Source of the DNA: Circinella umbellata
Lineage: Eukaryota; Mucoromycota; Mucoromycetes; Mucorales; Lichtheimiaceae
Direction: 5' to 3'
NCBI GenBank assembly: GCA_025093555.1
Contig: JAIWNF010000096.1
Coordinates: forward strand, 1-64,000
Length of the DNA: 64,000 bases
Shown here: positions 49,260 through 59,958 of the stretch, piece after piece
How positions within the stretch are numbered: position 1 is the stretch's first letter
Layout of the letters: each line of letters begins with the position of its first letter
The notes under the pieces: generated by a model
Told to the model about the DNA's origin: nothing
The model's database searches: none
The model's input: the letters and a program-made list of their open reading frames with translations, nothing else
Program-made: the position numbers and the translations under genes

Positions 49260-49539
49260 GTATGTTAGTAACTTGTAGCCCATCTCGTCTAATTTTTAAT
49301 AATATCATATAGTTGATAATTTTCAAAATAAAATTTTTAAGATAATTAATTTCATTGTTGTTACTATGTTTTTACGCTATAACTACACTTTTATTATATT
49401 ATTCTCTTCCCTAAGTGTATAGTAAAATTACTTTGTGCTACCTTTTCCCTTTTTGACAATTTTATTTTTCATACTTCTTGTAATGCGCATTGATTTCTGC
49501 TTGGTACTTATTATACCATATATTAATCAGTATTGTCAA

Positions 49540-50290
49540 GGTGTGCAGCAATATTAACATCATAATTTGTATGTATTATAATTACAATTATTGCTAAATC
49601 ACGCAGCAATATTAGCATCATTATTCATATTTTGCTGTTACATCCCGTTTGGATCGTACTTAATAAAATAAAAAGAAGATAGAAGTAATTCTGAGTAAAA
49701 GACTCAAGGAATAAAGAAAGTTATACGTATCAAATAACTTATTCAACAAAAATAAAGGGGGTGGTTTTTTATAACCACAGCATATTCAATATGTCAAGGA
49801 GTTGGGAAAAGAGTTTATTTCAATAAAATGAACTAATTGTTGTTTTGCACAAAAGGGAAGAAACTATTCTTTTTATTATACTAATTATTTGATTATTTAA
49901 TTTCTTACTCTGGATCTCATTTCAGGTAAAAATGAATCTGGTTACAAATATAGATAAATTTCATTGGACAGATGTAACCACTTATTCCTTTAACATACTT
50001 CTGGTATTGATTTATTATAAAAAAATGATAATGATAATCAATGGAAATATTTGTAATATAATAATGATGATTATGATAAGAGTAGAAAAAAAATATAGCT
50101 GTGATATTTTTTTTTAAAAAAAAAGAAATAATAAAAGAGGTGTACATAACAATGCATTATAATTACAATTATAGGCAAACCCCGCAGCACTATTAACATC
50201 ATTATTCATATGCATGATGATAACAATTATACCAAATTGGCATCATTGTTCATATGCATTATGATCACAATTATTAAATTGTCATTGTCA
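49540..50290. repeat. Degenerate repeats inside the 49.3-50.4 kb gap
   Basis: At least four imperfect copies of a roughly 60-bp unit occur near 49550, 49585, 50155 and 50220. Each contains variants of TATTATAATTACAATTAT followed by CGCAGCA-TATTA-CATCATTATTCAT. They are spaced unevenly. Function unknown; they may be remnants of a small element or of a minisatellite. Confidence 0.5.
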
Positions 50291-50393
50291 TTGTCAAAGT
50301 CGCAACGATATGTATTACTATTAACTGTTTGTTTTCTTTCTTGATTTATGGATATAAATATACTAATAGTATACTACCTGTCTAATATTATAG

Positions 50394-50666
50394 AGCGGCT
50401 ATTATGGCGTAAGAGGCAAAGCCATCATAGTAAGTGCTTTACAACATGAGCTCGTCCATAAGTCAGGGATTACAAGAAGCGATACGCACCCGTTGGATGA
50501 ATTAACATTTATCCAGACCATCCTTGTACCGGAGTGCAGCATTCTTTTAAATTAAGAAGATTTAAGCATCCCATCATATAAGAATGCATTCAACATTTTG
50601 ATGAGCAGTCATGAATATGGTGTACATGTCTATCCAAATCCTGTAGAAGAAAACTACAATTATTAA
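50394..50666 (+). pseudogene. RTC4-like domain fragment with internal stop
   Basis: An acceptor-like AG at 50392-50393 opens a block reading SGYYGVRGKAIIVSALQHEL, then PLDELTFIQTILVPECSILL, a TAA stop at 50553-50555, then EDLSIPSYKNAFNILMSSHE and VYPNP to a TAA at 50664. The GYYGVRG, DFIxxVLVPE-like and ED-(I/M)-S-YG pattern matches the C-terminal domain of RTC4 (restriction of telomere capping 4), common in fungal transposon-associated proteins. It is in phase with the last exon of the gene upstream, so it may once have been its 3' part. Confidence 0.5.
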
Positions 50667-51460
50667 ATAGTGTAATGATCACTATAATCTATCTCAATTA
50701 TTTATCTCTGTTCCCTCTTTCTTTCTTTTCTGAATTTTATTTATATCTTTATTTTATAATACATTGTGACTTTCCTAAAGGTAACCCTTTTTTTTTCTCT
50801 TCTCTTCATACACAATAACACTATCAGTAGTATTAGTGTTTATTATTATCATCATTATTATTATACACAATATTATTGTTTTCTTTTATTATCACATGTT
50901 CTGATGACCATAATTTGACTGTACTTCGCTTTTGCGCCTTTCCACAAAAGCTATTGAATATTTTTACCATTGCTAATCAATATAAATCCCACCATTTCTT
51001 ACCACCAAACCCATTTCTTCAGTTCTATTTTTACTTTTAATAAAATATCTTTCATAAATCAATCTTTAGATGATTTCCCTTTTATACTTTTATCAAGACT
51101 TCCTCCTTTTCATGGATTCAGACGTAAAATTCCTGATTATTAGAACTCCCACATAAGCATTATCCATAATTATTTGATTTATTATAACCTTTATTTATAC
51201 TATTTTCTTGACATATGTAATTCATACCATTTTATATAACGAAGCTCTTTGTAATAACTATAAACGCTTCAATATTATCATTATTATTAGTATTTTTATT
51301 TACATATTGTTGTTGTTGACGTTCTCATTCTCGTTTACGTATTATTATTATTATTATCAAATACAGTCTATCTTATAATTGCAACCTTTTTCAATAATAT
51401 TAATGCAGAAAAAGTGACAAAAAAGGGTCGAGAAGTGGATGATAAAAAAGATTAGACGAG
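50667..51460. other. Low-complexity AT-rich spacer
   Basis: TAT/ATT-rich, including (TTA)n at about 51342-51358; no coding sequence was recognised. The end merges into the repeated TGGGCTACA motifs at 51470-51600. Confidence 0.4.
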
Positions 51461-51513
51461 GTGGGCTACAAAAAATTAGACGAGATGGGCTACAGGATCT
51501 ATATATGGCAAGC

Positions 51514-51607
51514 AGACGAGATGGGCTACAAGTTACTAACATACCTTATGATTTTTGTAGCCCATGTGGCCTGACTTTGAATTTTTGTAGCCCATGTAGT
51601 AATTCTC
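51514..51607 (-). repeat. Inverted copy of an exon-intron junction from 49222-49296
   Basis: Read on minus, this segment carries GAATTACTACATGGGCTAC, then a TCATAAGGTATGTTAGTAAC stretch and GTAGCCCATCTCGTCT. The same order occurs on plus at 49221-49290, spanning the last coding codons (KRELLHGLQKFKNHK) and splice donor of the zinc-ribbon gene. The copy here has one extra internal unit, and two further partial TGGGCTACA units lie at 51461-51494. Confidence 0.75.
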
Positions 51608-52456
51608 ATAATAAATAGTCTATTTTTTTTTATTTTTCTCCAATTCAACAAGAAGATCTTGTCGATGTTGCTGTTGTTGTGACAGCTCTGATGCTGCTGT
51701 TGTTGTGACAGCTCTGATGCTGCTGCTGTTGTGTATGATGATGATGATGTTGCTGGTGCTACTAAACCACTACCTGCAAATGATGATGGTGATAACGATG
51801 TTGTTGTTGCTGGTGCTGTTGATGATAATGAACTTGATGATGATGATAATGATGATGATACTGAAGTAATGGCAGCTTGTTGACGTGTTATTATATTTAA
51901 ATTTGTATGAATACCAACAAGGAAAATATGTTTACAAGCTTCTTGGCGCAATTGATAATCCATACACGTACATGTGCCAGTGACACTCCTATTTCCCGAA
52001 TCTTCAAACTTCAATATATAAACAATACGACTAGTAAATGAACGACAAGTAACCTATTATTGCCGTTATATTATGAGTTATCATAACATGTTAAATGCGA
52101 AAAAATCAGCAAGATAAAAAAAAATTATATACATACATGATCTTCAAAAACATTAATCATTGAAAGTGCTTTTTGCTCTGGAACTTCATTTGCTAACTTT
52201 TTTCGTTTTCGAGTCTCAACAGATGCAGTACTCTTCTTGATATTAAATAAAACTTGAATGATATGAGAACGATAATCACGCTCGACCAACTGCGACAAAA
52301 CATAAATGACCCGATCAACACGATGATTTCGAGAATAAGGAAGATATTTGCTTTTTAATTTAGAGTGCCAGCTTTCTATCAAATTGTTTGTGTGAAACGT
52401 AACTTCCTACGATATGTATCTTACTGCCACAACCTCGAAAATAATTTTTTTCTGCG

Positions 52457-52465
52457 TATTTACAT
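52457..52465. repeat. Left 9-bp target site duplication
   Basis: TATTTACAT directly before the element end GGGCTTGGG. The identical nonamer follows the right end at 56698-56706. Nine bases is the duplication length typical of Mutator-like elements. Confidence 0.9.
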
Positions 52466-52645
52466 GGGCTTGGGTGTTTCTGCAGTAAATTTCTGCAGTA
52501 ATTTCCTGCAGTAGTGACCGGACTTTCCCGGGCAAACACCGAACAAACATGCAGCATTTACTTATAAAAATTTACTGCAGCTTTCCTTAATAGGAAGGCT
52601 GCAGTTATATAGTCTGCAGTAATGAGAAAACTGCAGTGGTAGTAC
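52466..52645 (+). repeat. Left TIR of the 4.2-kb MULE, CTGCAG-rich
   Basis: Contains seven CTGCAG hexamers, one CCCGGG palindrome and a hairpin-forming stretch (CTGCAGC-TTTCCTTA / TAGGAA-GGCTGCAG at about 52577-52606). It pairs with 56517-56697; most differences are near the extreme end and near the inner edge. Confidence 0.88.
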
Positions 52646-52904
52646 AAGAGGCCAAAGGACAGCTACACATGACCATATAACGCCAAGTTTTTTCTTTCTT
52701 TTTTCTATAGTTACAAGAATCATCTCGAGTACTTTAAATCAAACTTCTCACTCTAAATACATTGAACTTCAATTCTCATAATCTAGTGGATGTAAATAAA
52801 TACTATATGTATAGCAAGCTTACTTATGAATTCTCAAGCGCGAATTTGAAACAGCTAAAGCATGCAATTAGACTTTAACTTTTGAATTATTTTATTTAGT
52901 TACT

Positions 52905-55321
52905 ATGTCCGATTCGAACTTACCTGAGCAGAAAAACATGTTTAATCAATTTCCATCTGGAGATTATACGGATACAATTTATCCACAAAGGAATTCTATC
53001 ACTGGGGAGTTCAAGATTGATGAACTCACAAGAATTGGCTGGAGCATGCGTAATTATAACAATCACATTTCTACGGATGGCACTACAAGACTCATCACTA
53101 AAAGATGTAATGGCATTGTGCGATGTCAAACAGAAAATTGTGATATGAAAGGAACTGCATTGAAACCTGGTTCAGCTTCGCTGCATACACAGAACAAATG
53201 TAAAAAAGGGTGCCTTAGTTGCAAGCGACCATTGATTCATATTGATTGTCAATATATAGCGAAATTTAGTTTTTCAGGTGGAAAGTGTAGTGTGGAACCA
53301 GGCAATCGTCCCGGTCAAAATTATCATACACACGATTCCTATATTAACAATAAATTGAACAACAATCAAAAAGAACAATTAATGGAACATATCAAGGCTG
53401 GTGTGTCACCTAAAGAGCTGCATATGGGGATGAGCAAAAAAAGGTAAACGGATAATTTTATTTTGTCGATAATAGAAGTTTGCTGCATGGTTATTTAAGC
53501 AAGAACAAAACTTAAACCTTACAACAATGATTTTTTATACATTATAATAGAGATGATTTACATCCTGCACGTGAAATACATCCATCCTTGCAAAACAAGG
53601 ATAAGCTTACATATGAGATGAAGAAAATCCGCAATGAGGACTCAAATAAACCTACTTCAGCAGGGACTGGTTCATTGAAAGAGTTTCTTGATCTTCAAGA
53701 TGAATATCCTGGATATATTTTTGAATGTTCATTATTAAGGGGACAGTTCATTGTTGCCGCATATCCACCAAAACTACAGACCATCTTGGATCCTAGTGCA
53801 CATCCTTTCGTCACAGATGTTACATTCTCTGTATTTGAGAAAGGATACTATCTTTGTACTTCAATGCTATTCTGTGAATGCTTACAAAGAAATGTGGTTG
53901 CTTTCTCTGCTATCTTGGATGGACTCACATCGATGGATTTTGAATTGTATTTTCTTGTATTATTTGATACTTATAAAATTACATTTGATAGTGAATTTAT
54001 GGGAGTAGTTATGGATTTCTCAGACGCACAGAGGGCTGGTTTTCTTCAGGCATACGAGAAAAGAACTGGACGCGATGATGGAATCAAGTATGTAAAAGGA
54101 TGCAGTGTCCATTATGAAACCAACATAAAAAAACTTTGCCAATCCTATGTCAATGATATACACAATGGTGACGAAAAAAAGAAAATGGAGATTCAAAAAG
54201 AACTACTTTTGCTTCGTGTTGTCGATACTAGAAAAAAGTACAAGAATATTCTGGAGAAAGTTGTCAATATGTATCCTAATTCTCGTAGTTTTATTAACTG
54301 GTGGAACCGTAAGGAAGTCCGTGGCACTATATTTCCTGCTGTTTCTACAATGCATAACGGTTTATTCACTCATTATACCCACACTACAAATGCTGTCGAG
54401 TCATTTCATAATGCTATATACAAACTTACCAAAAAACGCCAAACCATTGTTGTCAATTTACGAAACATACTAAAATACATTGAAAACGAAGAAGAATCAT
54501 ATGCACATTACCTTCGTGGAATTCCAACATTCTATGGCTTAAACAACGAAACACGGAAAAGAAGAAAATCGATCAAAAAACGAAAAAACAAAAAAAGAAA
54601 AATTGACAACTACAAAAACGATGGCCGTGCTCCTGATAACAAACAGGCACTGAGAAAGGCAAATAAAAAAAACAGAAAATATGTTATTGAGGTCAGTGAT
54701 TGCGATGAATATGAAAGTGATGGTAGCACTTCTGATGTTGGTGATAACAAGAAATTCGAAACGTTCATGAGGGTGATGCCACTAAATGGTGATATTGACA
54801 CTGACGAAGAATTTCCTTGGCTTGATGAACATCAAGCTGATAACGACGAAGATAATGAAGAAAATGAAGAAAATGACGAAGAAAGCGGTGATGAAAGTAG
54901 TGTTGAAAATGGTGTTGAAAGTGATGAAGCAAACGGTGATGAAAGTGATGAAGAAAACGATGATAAAAGTGATGAAGAAAACGATGATAAAAGTGATGAA
55001 GAAAACGATGGTGGCAGTAAAGAAGATGAAGATGATGATGCTAATAAAGAAAATGGAAGTGGAAGAAGAATTGACGACGAGAACAAGTGGCAACAGCAGC
55101 CACAATTAAAAGATAAAGAAAAAATGGAAGATGAGTCAGGTTTACCAGGAGAGTACTATTCTGGTTATCTGCTCAACCTGTTGGACAATAGCTATGGCTC
55201 TTGTTATATCGATGCACCTATGGAAATGCTCTTACACTCAATATTACCAAGTATACCTGAAGTTGACCGTAAATTTGATATAAATAATTCCTATGATGAA
55301 ATATTAAAAAAAAGCATATAA
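52905..55321 (+). CDS. MULE transposase with N-terminal Cys/His (WRKY-GCM1-like) domain and acidic tail
   Basis: Two exons, 52905-53443 and 53551-55321; about 769 residues. The N-terminal 150 residues hold a Cys/His cluster (RCQTENCDMKG, CKKGCLSCKRPLIHIDC, YHTHDSY) resembling the WRKY-GCM1 zinc fingers known from some Mutator transposases. The transposase core has FVTDVTFSVFEKGYYL (first Asp), FMGVVMDFSDAQRAGF (second Asp), a C-x-H (GCSVHYETN) and TTNAVESFHNAIYKL (Glu), all in MULE order. Then a Lys/Arg-rich segment and an acidic region with an 8-residue repeat (SDEENDDK). The last 60 residues start a new domain with NSYGSCYIDAPMEM, cut by a TAA caused by one extra A in an A8 run (55306-55313). 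Confidence 0.82.
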
Positions 55322-56063
55322 GCTTTATAGCAGTAACAATATCATAAATCGAGAGAAGGGGATGCAGGTATTGCGAGAATTTATTTGGAAGCATCCTAAT
55401 TTCCCAAAAGGTACGTTTAATGATACAGCTTTATTGTTTGAACATTTTCTATCGCACATGTCAAACGAAATCCAGCAGCTGTTTGCAGTACACGCACAAC
55501 GTATAACAACATGCGCCGATAAAGAAAGCCATGCAGTTATTCATGAAGAGGAAAGTGGATACAAAGTCCTGATCCATATATCCTTCTATCAAGTTTTTTC
55601 AAGAAAACGAAATATCACACGTAACGAACAAGAAACATGTGATGTATTTTCGACTTTTATTTATAACCATTTAACAAATAAAAAAGTGGGCAGAAAGTGT
55701 GCTGTGGCTTTATGCCCATCGTTAGCAACAAGGAAGAACACTCTTGTTAGTTTCCCAAAATTCTTATTCATACAAGATCATACTGCAGCTCAAACCGGCA
55801 ATAACATGCTAGAATATCCTAAAAAATTAGATATTCAAGGCCATAAATACACCCTCCATGCTTGCATCAATTCAAAGACACGCACAGGTTTCCGCTATTA
55901 TACAATTGCTACAATACCAAATAGAGGTATTCCTTTTATTGGTACCATCGATAATATGGCTGGATATATTTCAATTCCCTCCATACGTCACAATAGAAAA
56001 AATCAACTACAACAATCGCCCAATTATCCAGTCATAGTATGCTACCACAAGGATGACTGTTAA
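55322..56063 (+). CDS. C-terminal part of element protein, USP/C19-like domain (after frameshift)
   Basis: Read with one base fewer in the A run at 55306-55313, the frame continues as AYKLYSSNNIINREKGMQVL and stays open to TAA at 56061 (first internal Met 55362). With the end of the previous frame it forms a domain starting SYGSCYIDAPMEMLLHSILP and ending with KYTLHACINSKTRTGFRYY, TIATIPNRGIPFIGTIDN. The N-terminal Cys box followed by a distant YxLxA-C and TIDN resembles the USP/USPL1 (peptidase C19) cysteine protease layout. The position where these enzymes have the catalytic His (usually GHYY or HF) reads GFRYY, so activity is doubtful. It might instead start independently at 55362. Confidence 0.6.
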
Positions 56064-56516
56064 GGTTACTTTTTATACTCACCGTTTTTTTCTTAAAATC
56101 TAGATTTCTCTTTTACTTAATATATTTATAAGTTTTTTTTCTTCCCATCATATTGTTATTTTTCTTATTATTATATTATCTTTAATCATTATTTCTATTT
56201 ATTATTTCCTCTTCGTTTAATTAAATATATACACTATATTACTGCAAATATCTCTTGATGTAATTGTAATGGATATTTGTGATTACAAAGCAATTTCTGT
56301 GGAGTCCGGTTAACTAAACGATGGATTCGGGGCTCCATAGTGCAAGTATTTTTTTCTTATGAAAAAATTATTAAAACAATTCTTATATCTGATAGCTCAG
56401 AATTTAAATAAATATGACTAATGATAATGCAAATCTCATAGTGAGCGATAAAAATAATAAAAATAATTATAATATTCGGGTTACTTCATTCTTCTGATAA
56501 TATATGATCTATGTTG

Positions 56517-56697
56517 AGTACAACTACTGCAGCTTTCTCATTACTTCAGACTCTACTACTGCAGCCTTCCTATTAAGGAAAGCTGCAGTAAATTTTTATA
56601 AGTAAATGCTGCATGTTTGTTCGGTGTTTGCCCGGGAAAGTCCGGTCACTACTGCAGGAAATTACTGCAGAAATTTACTGCAGAATTACCGAAGCCC
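56517..56697 (-). repeat. Right TIR of the 4.2-kb MULE
   Basis: Inverted copy of 52466-52645 with six CTGCAG hexamers; one further site of the left arm is changed here to CTTCAG. The outer end reads AAGCCC before the TSD. Confidence 0.88.
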
Positions 56698-56706
56698 TAT
56701 TTACAT
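56698..56706. repeat. Right 9-bp target site duplication
   Basis: TATTTACAT, identical to 52457-52465. Confidence 0.9.
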
Positions 56707-56759
56707 ACAATATTATTTGTTGTCCCTAAACTTCAATACTTCTTATTCCTCAAACACAG

Positions 56760-58027
56760 ATACTCAGTGAAGCAAGATTGATTATCTGGGATGAAGCACC
56801 AATGTGTCGTAAGTTTGCATTAGAGACTGTTGATCGGTTACTGAGGGAAACCACAAGTATTAATGAACGACAGCTGCTCCATGTTCCGTTTGGTGAAAAG
56901 CCTGTTGGTATAGGTGATGATTTTCGGCAAACTCTCCCTATTATAATTAAGGGCACAAAAGCAAATTTTCTAGATGCCTCTTTGATCAACTCTTATCTTT
57001 TTCATAACAACATTGTTCATCGACTTCGTCTCACTCAAAATATGCGTGTTCAACAAAGCTCTGATTCAGCAGTTGCTACTCAACCTCAGCAATTTGCTGA
57101 TTATCTTTTACGCATAGGTGAAGGAAGAGAATCAGAAATAAATATTCCTGATTCTGATGCTGTAACTATTGATTTGCCTTGCGAATCATGTATCACAAGT
57201 AGCAGCCTTACAACTGTTGTAGGAGCTGCTTATCCCAACTTGAAGATGAATTATAATGATCGCAATTATATGACAGATTGTGCTATTTTACCACCTTACA
57301 ATGACGACGTCCGTGAACTTAATAATGCAGCACATTATATTTTTCCTCGCGAATAATATGAATACTTTTTTTCTGATAACATCGTTGATTCTGAAGCATT
57401 TGCCACAATTCATCCACCTGAATATCTAAACACGACTTCATTAAACAACTATCCTCCACATCAAGTATCGCTTAGACTACATTAACCAATTATGCTACTT
57501 CATAATATCAATCCCCAAAAGGGTTTATGTAATGGAACACACTTAATATGTCTAAACTTTTTACCACATGTTATAGAAGCTAAAATTTCCCAAGGACATT
57601 TTGCAGGTATCATATAACTTTCCTTTTTTAACTTTATTAATGTTCTATAAAATAGTTTATATACCTATGTTTTCTATGCTATCATTTAGGTGAAATTGTC
57701 TATATTCCTCGCATTACTCTATACTCTAAAGACAATGACCTTCCATTTAAACTATGTCGCCGCCAATTTCCTGTTGTTCCTGCATTCGTGATGACTATTA
57801 ACAAATCACAAGGCCAAACACTTAATCGCACTATACTTTGTCTATATAAACCTGTCTTTGCTCACGGCCAACTATATGTAGCATTATCTCGAGTACGCAC
57901 ACTAGACTCACTCTCTATTTTTTTTCTTCTCTTTCTCCATCTTCTCCGGAACAATCTCCTCCACCTACCTCCACTTCAAATAGCCAATATAGTTTACCAG
58001 CAAGCTTTCTCTAATCTGCATACCTAA
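56760..58027 (+). pseudogene. PIF1-like DNA helicase, truncated and with stops
   Basis: An acceptor before 56760 opens ILSEARLIIWDEAPMCRK (Walker B, DEAP) then GDDFRQTLPI (motif III), RLRLTQNMR, and after an in-phase intron (57607-57689) the C-terminal motifs PAFVMTINKSQGQTL and YVALSRVRTLDSL. TAA stops at 57354 and 57483 interrupt the frame. The Walker A exon is absent: upstream lies the 4.2-kb MULE. PIF1 helicases of this type are encoded by fungal Helitrons and by stand-alone repeated genes. No Rep/HUH domain was seen, so a Helitron cannot be claimed. Confidence 0.75.
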
Positions 58028-58365
58028 CAAACAACTTGAACTTAGTATCTTAATAATGGTACTTCTAAAAGAGACATTAACATTTAGTTAATAGTCTAAA
58101 AAATGGAATTTTTTTTTGCTTTTATAATTTCATAGGAAAAAACATTAGTGTCACGAATAGTATAATTTAGAATTTTTATTGAAGTGGGAGGGGGGGGGTT
58201 TGGGGGCTTGCCCCCAACGAGCCGCCAAACCGCAGCTCCGGAGGGGTTGACACGAAGCGAAGCGGAGGGGCTCAACCCACGAAGGTGCGAAGGTGAAGAA
58301 GGCTCGTATACATTAATATCGAATACAGAAGAAAAAAAGCTCGATGAGAATAAGAACAAACATAC
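58028..58365. other. GC-rich palindromic module in AT-rich surroundings
   Basis: The stretch at about 58178-58310 is strikingly GC-rich: a G9 run, GGGGGCTTGCCCCC, and GGGGTTGA ... AGGGGCTCAACCC around a GAAGCGAAGCGG core. It can form several hairpins. It lies within the same intron-like gap of the minus-strand MULE as the PIF1 remnant. It is probably the end or a captured module of another element; identity unknown. Confidence 0.5.
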
Positions 58366-59958
58366 CTTTCTCCAAGCTTTACACCACAAATGCCTCTTGT
58401 CAAACCAATATTCCAACATATATATATAAAGATCAAAATACTTGCTTCTCCACTTCATTACAAATTCATACCAAGCAACATAAAAACCAACAAACGTTGT
58501 AGAATACATCAATGAATCAAGCGACTTTAGAGCTTCTTTTCTTAGTATTTTCGATTCTGTTGTTGATGATGATGTTATCTAGAATCGATTTATTAGAATC
58601 CAGAGATTATAAGGGTAATATGTTTAGTATAATGCAATTACCTTTGATTTAATATTTTTGATCCAGCACGCTTGATATGCCAATGACATAAAAGAACTTG
58701 AACATGATTACCATAGACTTGGCGAATACTATTGATTTTAACTGGACTACAATCAATCATAATACGATCAGGAATATAATGTACACAATCTCGAAGCCAT
58801 CGAAGCCAAATTTGTAAATGTTCGCTGTCTTCCTTGTCCGTGATCATATATGCAAGTGGATAACCTTGACCAGTAACATCATTCTTAGCAACAATAGAAA
58901 ATAAATATGAGTCACTAGTGGGTTTTACAATTGATTTACAAGTCTTGTGTGTAGAATCCATACAGATTTCTTTTGAATTTAATAACAACTAAAAATATTG
59001 ATATAATTGAATAATTATCCAATGACATAACATGTTTTATCAACTCAAATAATACAAATAATCATTACTCACGTGTGCTTGACGTGGTGATATCCATGAT
59101 ATAACAAATGATGACTGTGTGATATGTTTCAAAGTATGATAACCTTCTTTGTTCAATTGTTCAAGCCATAAACTGACATTTGCTTATCAATATGATCTTT
59201 CTTTGCTAATCTAGACTGTTCATTGGCGATGATGTTGATGACATGATGAGGTTTTACAAGTAGAGCATTTGGCAACGGTCCTTCATTATTCTCAACCTTT
59301 CATTATATGTTTGTACAAGAATAATTAATTACTCAAATATATAAAACACATATACAATATACACAATACATACCTTTCTAAGTTGTTCATCTGTAAGTCG
59401 CAAATAATCTTGTATTTTATCCCAATCTAAGCCGTTTTCAACATGTTTTTTAATCCAGTCGCGAAGTTCAGAGGGAAGTTGTGATCGTACTGCATCAGAA
59501 ATTTCTGTTGGATCGTGTCGTTGATGTTGCCAATGATATTTAACTTTGATTTTGCCACTTGTCAAGTATTGAACATGATATTTAGCAAGGCAGTTACATT
59601 TTAAAGATTTTTTGACACCAGTTCTTCTTTTTTTGTTGGGTGGGGCGAGGTTGGTGGATGAAGAAACAGAAGTAGATGATGAGCTAGAAGATACGTGTTG
59701 TGAATGGTCACAATAATAAGTAATACTTTGCTGAACTGTTCTGGGACGACCGGCTGAACTCAGGAGTGCATCTGAAGTCTTGGGAATGGAGATGTAGGAG
59801 TGGTTGGTGATGAAGTTGGCATGTTGCTTTGGGTTTGTTTTAACCCATTCTTCAAACTCATTGTTGTTGTTAAATTCTTCTTCTACTATATTTGTTGTAT
59901 AGTTAGGAGGAACACGAATAAGATACCCAAGATCTTCAGATGCAGAGGCCGTTGTCAT

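Larger units (their letters stand above)
52466..56697 (+). mobile_element. Complete-looking Mutator-like element (4,232 bp) with 9-bp TSD
   Basis: Roughly 180-bp terminal inverted repeats (52466-52645 and 56517-56697) start GGGCTT and are flanked by perfect TATTTACAT duplications. The interior has a single plus-strand transcription unit from 52905 to 56063. The element sits between the 3' half of the minus-strand MULE pseudogene and a PIF1-helicase remnant. Perfect TSDs and a long open transposase frame suggest recent insertion. Confidence 0.92.
51526..59958 (-). pseudogene. MULE transposase with SWIM zinc finger, split by nested insertions
   Basis: Exons on minus: 59958-59374, 59296-59073, 58988-58642, about 58556-58366, 52406-52137, 52053-51526. 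The N-terminal part is basic with a Cys-poor binding region (KCNCLAKYHVQYL). The MULE DDE core has CMDSTHKT, AYMITDKEDSEHLQIWLRWL, RIMIDCSPVK and LCHWHIKRAG; then EYWFDKRHLWCKAWRK joins, across a 5.96-kb gap, to EVTFHTNNLIESWHSKLK. A SWIM finger follows (GTCTCMDYQLRQEACKHIF) and a Ser-rich tail. Donor and acceptor at 58365 and 52407 are in phase. One base appears missing near 59180, and exon 3 to exon 4 phase does not close, so the gene is dead. The last 25 or so codons come from the inverted fragment at 51514-51607. Confidence 0.75.

Noticed and set aside
54782..55109. Ser/Ile-rich and Lys/Met-rich frames on both strands
   Set aside because: Shadows of the GAT/GAA repeat encoding the acidic tail of the MULE transposase.
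56760..58027. Helitron (Rep-helicase) interpretation of the PIF1 remnant
   Set aside because: No HUH Rep domain, no 5' TC or 3' CTRR-hairpin ends identified, and the Walker A exon is missing; only a PIF1-like helicase pseudogene is supported.
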